This document shows positions 1-4,161 of a stretch of DNA of 5,705 nt, piece by piece. The stretch covers positions 1 through 5,705 of the forward strand of contig JANTFN010000129.1 of assembly GCA_024763435.1 (NCBI GenBank), written 5' to 3'. The first letter of the stretch is position 1, and the number at the start of each line of letters is the position of its first letter. The notes beneath the pieces are model-generated. The model saw only the letters and a list, made by a program, of their open reading frames with translations, had not been told where the DNA came from and did not search any database. The translations under genes and the position numbers were made by a program. This DNA comes from Thermodesulfobacteriota bacterium (GTDB lineage Bacteria; Desulfobacterota; S145-22).

Positions 1-426
1 AGCAAGATAGTCCAGGCGGCTGGAGATTGGGGCCAGAAATGTTGAGTACAGCGTCAATCCATATACTGCAACCTTTGGATTAAATAATTGCAGAATAAAA
101 CCCTTTGTAAATGTCTTCATTGCTCCGTTGGATTTTGAAAATGAATAATTGGAACGTAGTATACTTATCGCAAGCCATAAAATGTAGCCAGCACCAACCC
201 ATCGTAAATATCCTTCTGCAATAGGCATGAGCGTCAGAAGGGCACTGGAAAGGTATGCGCAGGCTATCATGACAACAAAAAAACCGGATGTAATGCCAAC
301 CAGATAGTTAAATGTTTTCTTGTAGCCGAATAACATGCCCATTGAAGCACTGGAGATATTGTTTGGCCCGGGTGTAAAGGTTGTTACGATCACAAATGAG
401 ATTAGGGAGAATATTTCAATATTCAT
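1..426 (-). CDS. LysE/RhtB-family exporter, N-terminal part (cut by window edge)
   Basis: Reading the minus strand from the ATG at 426-424 gives 142 uninterrupted codons that run off the window. The product starts MNIEIFSLISFVIVTTFTPG and continues PNN, the TPGPNN signature of LysE/RhtB inner-membrane exporters, which pump out amino acids or related metabolites. Hydrophobic segments are seen at about residues 5-17, 42-64 and 75-90. A GF-x-LQLFNPK motif lies near residues 108-118, where LysE proteins carry their conserved NPK. Family members are about 200 aa, so roughly the last 60 residues are missing here. The start is supported by an AGAGGAAA Shine-Dalgarno sequence 5-6 nt upstream. The gene diverges from an XRE-cupin regulator gene, which probably controls it. 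The family call is firm; the substrate cannot be read from sequence. Confidence 0.93.
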   Translation of the reverse strand, partial: MNIEIFSLISFVIVTTFTPGPNNISSASMGMLFGYKKTFNYLVGITSGFFVVMIACAYLSSALLTLMPIAEGYLRWVGAGYILWLAISILRSNYSFSKSNGAMKTFTKGFILQLFNPKVAVYGLTLYSTFLAPISSRLDYLA

Positions 427-454
427 AAAATTTCCTCTTGAAAATAGTGTGGAC

Positions 455-475
455 TTGTTGTACTGTTTAGCAACA
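455..475. promoter_or_regulatory. candidate operator: TTGTTG-N10-CAACA inverted repeat
   Basis: TGTTG (456-460) and CAACA (471-475) form inverted arms separated by 10 nt. They lie just downstream of the predicted exporter transcription start, between the two divergent genes. A dimeric XRE-type regulator bound here would block exporter transcription. The arms are short, so chance cannot be excluded. Confidence 0.35.
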
Positions 476-486
476 TTTTGAGTGTT

Positions 487-515
487 ATGTTAGTCGTAGA
501 GCAATATATTGTCAA
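487..515 (-). promoter_or_regulatory. sigma70-type promoter for the LysE-family exporter
   Basis: On the minus strand a perfect -35 TTGACA (plus-strand 515-510) is followed after exactly 17 nt by TAACAT (492-487), which matches the -10 consensus at 4 of 6 positions. Transcription would begin near 480, about 55 nt before the exporter ATG. The -35 box overlaps the AAGG Shine-Dalgarno of the divergent regulator gene. Confidence 0.7.
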
Positions 516-527
516 GGTGTTTGTTAT

Positions 528-1082
528 ATGGAACAATCAATTGAAGCAATTGCAAATAATTTGTTAAAGATACGGGCAAGTCGAAATCTGAGCCTGGATC
601 AGCTTTCTGAGCTTACCGGTGTTAGCAAAAGTATGTTAAGGCAGATTGAAACTGGCAAATCGAGCCCGACTATTGCAACAATTTGGAAAATTTCCAACGG
701 ACTGCGGGTTTCCTTTACCACTTTGCTCAGAAAACCAGTAATTGAGGCAGAAGTGAAATCCTTTTATGGAGAGAAACCTTTGACCGCAGAATCGGAACAT
801 TATCGTCTTTTTCTTTTGATTCCCTTTGAGCCTCAACAATCATTTGAAACGTATTACATTGAAATAGATCCAGGCACGGTTTTTTCAGGGGAACCTCATA
901 AAGGTAATGTTTATGAATATGTATTTGTTTTTAAGGGCAAGCTTCAGATTACCGTTGAGGGTAAAAAGTTTGAGATTAATGAAAGCGAGTTCCTGCGATT
1001 TCAGGCCAATTGCCCTCATGAGTATAAGTGCATTGGTAAAAAAATGGCTTCGGCTATAATGCAAATCAGCTATCTTTCGTAA
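528..1082 (+). CDS. XRE-family HTH regulator with C-terminal cupin sensor domain
   Basis: The 184-aa protein is a two-domain cytoplasmic transcription factor. Residues about 12-67 form an XRE/Cro helix-turn-helix (LSLDQLSELTGVSKSMLRQI, then ETGKSSPTIATIWKI). Residues about 108-181 match a small cupin barrel, with H124, E130 and H164 at positions that can bind a metal or ligand and the typical G-x-L-x-I-x-V-x-G strand at 137-145. In this family the cupin senses a small molecule and the HTH represses or activates a neighbouring gene, often a metabolite exporter. The divergent LysE-type gene is therefore the likely target. The ATG is preceded by AAGGTG at 514-519, 8 nt upstream, and the HTH begins at the normal distance from it. 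No convincing promoter is visible for this gene, and no clear terminator follows it. The ligand is unknown. Confidence 0.93.
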   Translation: MEQSIEAIANNLLKIRASRNLSLDQLSELTGVSKSMLRQIETGKSSPTIATIWKISNGLRVSFTTLLRKPVIEAEVKSFYGEKPLTAESEHYRLFLLIPFEPQQSFETYYIEIDPGTVFSGEPHKGNVYEYVFVFKGKLQITVEGKKFEINESEFLRFQANCPHEYKCIGKKMASAIMQISYLS

Positions 1083-1135
1083 TACTCAATAAGTGTAAAG
1101 CACAATCAAACGCTCAAGCTGACTGGGGGGTAGTG

Positions 1136-1236
1136 AGCCGATTTGAAAATTATCGGCCTTAATAATTTTAGCCAAGCAAAGCTTGTCGGCTAAAGCCCCC
1201 GGCAACTTAGCTCGGTGTTACGCAAGATTTCGGGGG
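1136..1236. other. structured intergenic segment with several, partly competing inverted repeats
   Basis: The spacer between the regulator gene and the antitoxin gene has no coding signal but dense symmetry. GCCGAT (1137-1142) pairs with ATCGGC (1152-1157). TTTAGCC (1167-1173) pairs with GGCTAAA (1188-1194) around an inner AAGC-AAA-GCTT hairpin with a 3-nt bulge. CCCCCG (1196-1201) pairs with CGGGGG (1231-1236). AGCCGA (1136-1141) can instead pair with TCGGCT (1186-1191), which would replace the first two hairpins. No T-run marks a normal terminator. It could be a REP-like repeat, an RNA structure, or an insertion scar; I do not recognise the family. Confidence 0.35.
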
Positions 1237-1237
1237 G

Positions 1238-1268
1238 GTGACAGCGCGGGGGCAGATAGTTATAACTA
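1238..1268 (+). promoter_or_regulatory. promoter and 12-bp palindromic operator of the toxin-antitoxin locus
   Basis: GTGACA (1238-1243) and TATAAC (1261-1266) each match the sigma70 consensus at 5 of 6 positions, with an ideal 17-nt spacing. The -10 box lies inside a perfect 12-bp palindrome, TAGTTATAACTA (1257-1268). A dimeric AbrB/MazE-type antitoxin bound there would occlude RNA polymerase, the usual autoregulation of type II toxin-antitoxin operons. Transcription would start at about 1271-1275, right at the Shine-Dalgarno, giving a very short leader. Confidence 0.6.
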
Positions 1269-1280
1269 ATGGAGGCCGAT

Positions 1281-1511
1281 ATGATCAAACAACTCCGCAA
1301 AGTGGGCAATAGCAACGCCTTGATTCTCGATAAACCGATTTTGGAACTTCTTGGTTTGGAGGAAAATGGCCAGGTCCAGCTGACAATTCAAGATGGTCAT
1401 CTCATTGTTACACCGGCTTTTCCGCGGGTGGTTCGAGCCGAGGACGTAACGGGGCATCTGGACTACGTCATGAAAAAGCGCGCTAATGTATTGAGCCGAC
1501 TGGCTGACTAA
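1281..1511 (+). CDS. AbrB/MazE/SpoVT-family antitoxin (partner of the broken Doc toxin)
   Basis: The 76-aa protein has an N-terminal swapped-hairpin AbrB/MazE DNA-binding domain at about residues 2-46. Its opening, MIKQLRKVGNSNALILDKPI, is typical of this class, with the VGNS turn. The charged tail at about 47-76 is where such antitoxins wrap around the toxin. It would neutralise the Doc toxin and repress its own operon. I chose the ATG at 1281 because GGAGG at 1271-1275 lies 5 nt upstream and MIKQ is the family start. An in-frame ATG at 1269 would add only MEAD, sits inside the Shine-Dalgarno, and is probably upstream of the mRNA start. The stop codon overlaps the toxin ATG (TAATG at 1509-1513), implying translational coupling. 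The gene appears intact although its toxin is not. Confidence 0.9.
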   Translation: MIKQLRKVGNSNALILDKPILELLGLEENGQVQLTIQDGHLIVTPAFPRVVRAEDVTGHLDYVMKKRANVLSRLAD

Positions 1512-1857
1512 TGCCGCCAATCGTATTTCTGTCAGTTGAGGTTATCCTGCAAGTCCACGCCAGGGTCGTCAAAGAATTCGGTGGTGACGCTGGCTTGCGT
1601 GACCGTGGATTCTTTTACATTCCGGCGTTGCTGAAATGGCGGCCGCATACCACTATCATCTTTGCTCGAATCATCCTTTTTTGGACGGCAACAAACGCGT
1701 TGCTTTGGTTGTAGCCGAAATTTTCTTGTTATTAAACGGAAACGAACTCATCGTTCGCGACGAAGAATTGGAGAAACTAGTACTTGGTGTTGCACGAGGA
1801 CAGATGTCGAAGAAGGCGGTGATCGCATTCTTCAAGCAGTACATCCGCAAAGCTTAG
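1511..1857 (+). pseudogene. doc: Doc (death-on-curing, Fic-fold) toxin, disrupted by internal deletion and frameshift
   Basis: Intact Doc toxins (about 125-130 aa) use a Fic fold to phosphorylate elongation factor EF-Tu and halt translation. Here the first frame (1511-1609) encodes a normal Doc N-terminus ending in GGDAGLRDRG. The reading then continues in another frame from about 1612 (LLHSGVAEMAAAYHYHLC), with the catalytic motif HPFLDGNKR at 1672-1698 and a normal C-terminus to the TAG at 1855-1857. Relative to family members, about 15-16 residues (the usual LLESALAxPxxxFGG stretch) are missing between the two parts. The frame relation requires the lost length to be 3n+1 nt. The first frame alone would give a 67-aa protein without the active site. 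The catalytic half has no visible Shine-Dalgarno before its ATG at 1636. No Shine-Dalgarno precedes 1511 either; translation would rely on coupling to the antitoxin. The product is probably inactive. Confidence 0.85.
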
Positions 1858-1859
1858 CC

Positions 1860-2003
1860 GAGATAAAATGGATCAATAGATTATTTGAAAAAATTAATCT
1901 ACTGAAATCATTACCACAAATAGGCCGTATAGTCCCAGAAATTGAGAGAACTGAGATTAGAGAGCTTATTTTTGGCAATTATAGAAATACTTCAACCTTC
2001 TAA
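1860..2003 (+). pseudogene. RelE/ParE-family toxin fragment (middle part only)
   Basis: The frame read from 1860 encodes EIKWINRLFEKINLLKSLPQ, then IGRIVPEI and a stretch ending in IRELIFGNYR. This matches the central part of RelE/ParE-type toxins, where a helix is followed by a P-x-x-GRxVPE turn, IRE, and the GNYRI(I)Y strand. The N-terminal helix is absent because the upstream sequence is the end of the doc remnant in another frame. After GNYR the family pattern breaks off, and a TAA follows at 2001-2003. Intact members are about 90-100 aa, and roughly 40-45 family-like residues remain. There is no start codon with a Shine-Dalgarno and no cognate antitoxin beside it. It is a relic; whether ParE-like or RelE-like cannot be decided. 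Confidence 0.65.
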
Positions 2004-2020
2004 ACTTTTCCCTCCCGGCC

Positions 2021-2049
2021 TTGAAACGACGGGTGTTTTCTGCTACAAG
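2021..2049 (+). promoter_or_regulatory. candidate extended -10 promoter for the downstream operon
   Basis: TTGAAA (2021-2026, 5 of 6 matches to the -35 box) is followed after 17 nt by TACAAG (2044-2049, 4 of 6). The -10 is preceded by TGC, an extended -10 element. Transcription would start near 2056, leaving a leader of about 53 nt that contains the hairpin at 2072-2097. It sits just after the toxin relics, where the operon needs a promoter. Confidence 0.5.
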
Positions 2050-2057
2050 GGGAAAAA

Positions 2058-2087
2058 ATGAAAGGAATGGCAGCTAAACATTTTTAG
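2058..2087 (+). CDS. possible 9-codon leader peptide overlapping the leader hairpin
   Basis: ATG at 2058 opens a frame encoding MKGMAAKHF and ends at TAG 2085-2087. It is preceded by AAGGGG (2047-2052) with 5-nt spacing, the best Shine-Dalgarno in this leader. Its last five codons and its stop cover the 5' arm and loop of the hairpin at 2072-2097, and its stop abuts an ATG at 2088. It could be a translated leader that opens the hairpin and delivers ribosomes to the next gene. No run of a single amino acid suggests a classical sensing peptide. If transcription starts at 2056 as predicted from the nearby promoter, the Shine-Dalgarno would be lost. Speculative. Confidence 0.25.
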   Translation: MKGMAAKHF

Positions 2088-2101
2088 ATGTTTAGCTTTT
2101 T
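2072..2101 (+). terminator. intrinsic terminator or attenuator hairpin directly before the thiolation-like gene
   Basis: AGCTAAACAT (2072-2081) and ATGTTTAGCT (2088-2097) form a perfect 10-bp stem with a 6-nt loop, and T2097-T2101 plus a further T-rich stretch follow. This is a rho-independent terminator shape, although the stem is A/T-rich. It may end transcription from the toxin-antitoxin side. However, it lies between the best promoter (2021-2049) and the start codon at 2109, so it could also act as an attenuator in the operon leader. Confidence 0.7.
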
Positions 2102-2108
2102 CTTCTTT

Positions 2109-3122
2109 ATGGAAAAGAATAAAGCAATTTGTCTCTTCTCAGGCGGCCTGGACAGTATCCTTGCGGTTAAGATCCTGGAGGAGCAGGGCATAGAAACGGT
2201 AGCGGTTCAGTTTGTATCTCCTTTTTTCGGCGGGGGAGAGGATAAAGACACGTCTGCCCGGGTGGCGGAGGCCGACAGAAAATGGGGAATTTCACTTCAG
2301 GTTGTGGATATTACTGATGATTACTTTCCCATGCTCAAGGCGCCTGAGCACGGTTATGGGAAGAATTTTAATCCCTGTATCGACTGCAAGATTCTGATGG
2401 TCAGAAAGGCGCGGGAAATGATGGATTTGGCCGGTGCCCGGTTTATTGCCACGGGAGAGGTGATCGGACAGCGTCCCATGTCGCAGCGCCGGGATACGAT
2501 GCGGATTGTTGAGCGGGATGCGGGGGTTGACGGTCTGCTGCTTCGGCCGTTGAGCGCGAAACTGATGCCGGAGACGTCTGCAGAGAAGGCAGGGATTGTG
2601 GACAGGACACGGTTGTTTGATTTTTCCGGAAGGGGAAGAGGCAATCAAATTTCCCTTGCGGCGGCAATGGGAATCACCGAATATCCGTCACCAGCCGGGG
2701 GGTGTATCCTGACGGACCCCGTCCTTTCCAAAAGAATCGAATATGTGGTAAAAGCAGACAGGGAGGTTTCCAAAGAGGCTATTGCGTTGTGCCGTATTGG
2801 CAGGCATTTTGTGTGGCCGGGGGAAGCTTATCTTGTTATTGCGAGAAACCAGGCGGAAAACAGTCGGCTTCTCGGGCTGGCGGGATCTTCTGGTTTTGTG
2901 TTGAAGGCGAAGGATGTTCCCGGGCCTGTCGGCCTTTTAAGGGGAGAGGATGTCAATGATGCGTGCCTTTCTCTTTGCGCGGGGATTGTCGCGCGCTACA
3001 GCAAGGGGCGCTCGCAACCGATGGTAGCTGTGACCGTTACAGACCTGGCAGATGCCGCGGAGCGTGTCCTGGAGGCAGCGCCGGTGTGGGAAGAACACGA
3101 GATGACGTATCGAAGACTTTAA
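2109..3122 (+). CDS. PP-loop ATP-pyrophosphatase, ThiI/MnmA-like tRNA thiolation protein with probable NFACT-R-like C-terminus
   Basis: This 337-aa cytoplasmic protein has the PP-loop SGGLDS at residues 11-16, which binds ATP for adenylation of the target base. Further conserved blocks are NPCIDC (88-93), ATGEVIGQRPMSQRR (114-128) and SPAGGC (194-199). Cys90 and/or Cys93 together with Cys199 resemble the cysteine pair that thiouridine synthases use to pass sulfur. Residues about 205-300 (with IGRHF, then AYLVIARNQAENSRLL) resemble the NFACT-R RNA-binding domain known to be fused to ThiI/MnmA-like PP-loop enzymes. Role by family inference: 2-thio or 4-thio modification of a tRNA uridine; the exact base is unknown. 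It differs from classical MnmA and from ThiI, which carries THUMP and often rhodanese domains. The ATG at 2109 fits the family start but has only a T-rich upstream and no Shine-Dalgarno. An in-frame ATG at 2088 would add MFSFFFF and lies in the hairpin arm. It is the first gene of a four-gene operon. Confidence 0.85.
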   Translation: MEKNKAICLFSGGLDSILAVKILEEQGIETVAVQFVSPFFGGGEDKDTSARVAEADRKWGISLQVVDITDDYFPMLKAPEHGYGKNFNPCIDCKILMVRKAREMMDLAGARFIATGEVIGQRPMSQRRDTMRIVERDAGVDGLLLRPLSAKLMPETSAEKAGIVDRTRLFDFSGRGRGNQISLAAAMGITEYPSPAGGCILTDPVLSKRIEYVVKADREVSKEAIALCRIGRHFVWPGEAYLVIARNQAENSRLLGLAGSSGFVLKAKDVPGPVGLLRGEDVNDACLSLCAGIVARYSKGRSQPMVAVTVTDLADAAERVLEAAPVWEEHEMTYRRL

Positions 3123-3138
3123 GAAATAGGATGAGTCT

Positions 3139-3984
3139 ATGTTAAGAATTGCCGGTATCCAGTTAAATTGCACAAAGAATAAGGAAAACAACCTTAAAAG
3201 AGCGGTTAAACTTCTCCGATTTGCCGCGACAAAATCGGTGAAGATTGTCTGTTTTCAGGAGCTTTTTCAAACACACTGGTTTCCCGCGGTTATTGATACT
3301 TCCCAGTTTAATCTTGCTGAAGAAGAAGGCGGGGAGACGATTTCCATCATGCGGGAAATGGCAGAAAAAGAGAAAATGGTGGTGATCTGTCCCCTCTTTG
3401 AGAAAGGAGAGGACGGGCATTTTTACAATACGGCCTTTGTGATCAATGCCGATGGAAGCGTGGCGGGCAAATATCGGAAGGTTCATGTCCCTCAATTCCC
3501 TTTATGGGAGGAACGCTCCTATTTTGAAACGGGGAATCTTGGATTTCCGGTCATAGAAACGGCCTACGCGAAGATAGGCATCTTGATCTGCTGGGACAAT
3601 CTTTTTCCCGAAGCGGCACGAATTCTTGGGCTTGGCGGGGCGGAAATTGTTTTCTGCCCTACGGCAAATGCCTTTTTGTCCCATGATAAATGGAAAACGG
3701 TGATTCGGTCGCACGCGATAACAAACGGGTATTATGCCTTTCGCGTGAACCGGGTTGGTATTGAAGAAAAACAGAGTTTTTACGGCATGAGTTTTTGCGT
3801 GAGCCCCTCTGGCGGGATTTTGGGAGAAGAGAGCGGCAAGACAGAAGGCCTGATTATCGCGGATGTTGATTTAAAAGAAATTATCAGCGCGAGAAATCAG
3901 TGGCCGGTTTTAAAGGACAGGCATCCAGAATACTATCATCCCCTGGTTGATGATAGGCAAGACGCTGCCACAGGAAATCAGTAG
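3139..3984 (+). CDS. nitrilase-superfamily carbon-nitrogen hydrolase, N-carbamoylputrescine amidase-like
   Basis: The 281-aa protein is a complete C-N hydrolase with the Glu-Lys-Cys catalytic triad: E41 in FQELFQTHWF, K114 in KYRKVHVPQ, and C151 in ILICWDNLFPE. These enzymes cleave amide or carbamoyl groups through a cysteine thioester. The CWDNLFPE loop and the FQELF context are closest to AguB-type N-carbamoylputrescine amidases, which convert N-carbamoylputrescine to putrescine, CO2 and ammonia. A related omega-amidase or other amidase specificity remains possible. Length is normal for AguB (about 280-295 aa) and there is no signal peptide, so it is cytoplasmic. The ATG follows a moderate AGGA Shine-Dalgarno at 3128-3131, 16 nt after the preceding stop. 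If the AguB reading is right, the enzyme belongs to the arginine/agmatine-to-putrescine route, which makes the nearby argS notable. Specificity is not proven. Confidence 0.88.
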   Translation: MLRIAGIQLNCTKNKENNLKRAVKLLRFAATKSVKIVCFQELFQTHWFPAVIDTSQFNLAEEEGGETISIMREMAEKEKMVVICPLFEKGEDGHFYNTAFVINADGSVAGKYRKVHVPQFPLWEERSYFETGNLGFPVIETAYAKIGILICWDNLFPEAARILGLGGAEIVFCPTANAFLSHDKWKTVIRSHAITNGYYAFRVNRVGIEEKQSFYGMSFCVSPSGGILGEESGKTEGLIIADVDLKEIISARNQWPVLKDRHPEYYHPLVDDRQDAATGNQ

Positions 3985-3993
3985 GGTGTAAAT

Positions 3994-4161
3994 ATGGAAA
4001 AGACGTTTTGTTCGGTGTGCGCATGGCGCAGGACGTGTCAGAAACGCTTCGGGATGAAAGATGGCATCTGCCCTGATTTCACAAGGGATTTAACATTAAA
4101 AGACGACAAGAAAGACAAAAACGATGGTGACAGGCGGGGGCATGAAAGACAGGATTCGTGA
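3994..4161 (+). CDS. small four-cysteine protein, putative metal-binding, function unknown
   Basis: The ATG at 3994 opens a 55-codon frame ending at TGA 4159-4161. The product begins MEKTFCSVCAWRRTCQKRFG and has cysteines at 6, 9, 15 and 26 in a CxxC-x5-C-x10-C pattern, ending in ICPDFTRDL. It then has a very charged Lys/Asp/Arg tail (residues 36-55). Four spaced cysteines suggest a zinc site or small Fe-S site. The AGGG Shine-Dalgarno (3983-3986) overlaps the stop codon of the amidase gene, 7 nt before the ATG. The 3' end overlaps argS by 20 nt, so translation is probably coupled to both neighbours. I recall similar short proteins in delta-proteobacterial genomes but know no assigned function. 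The placement, Shine-Dalgarno and cysteine spacing argue that it is real; it is short enough for automated annotation to miss. Confidence 0.75.
   Translation: MEKTFCSVCAWRRTCQKRFGMKDGICPDFTRDLTLKDDKKDKNDGDRRGHERQDS

Noticed and set aside
1269..1280. Upstream ATG at 1269 as the antitoxin start
   Set aside because: It has no Shine-Dalgarno, contains the GGAGG serving the ATG at 1281, and probably precedes the mRNA start. The family begins at MIKQLRKVGNS.
1590..1640. Programmed ribosomal frameshift in doc
   Set aside because: There is no convincing slippery heptamer followed by structure. About 15-16 family residues are also missing at the junction, which a frameshift alone would not restore.
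1662..2003. 113-codon frame spanning the doc end and the RelE/ParE-like stretch as one gene
   Set aside because: Its first ~65 codons are an out-of-frame reading of the doc catalytic half. Only the part from about 1860 resembles a protein family, so it is annotated as a fragment.
2012..2034. CCCG/CGGG hairpin as a terminator for the toxin region
   Set aside because: The stem has only 4 bp with a 12-nt loop and no clean T-run. The 10-bp stem at 2072-2097 is far stronger.
2292..2667. Several minus-strand open frames opposite the PP-loop gene
   Set aside because: The plus frame carries SGGLDS, NPCIDC and GGC motifs without interruption. The reverse frames are low-complexity Pro/Ser/Arg-rich and mutually overlapping.
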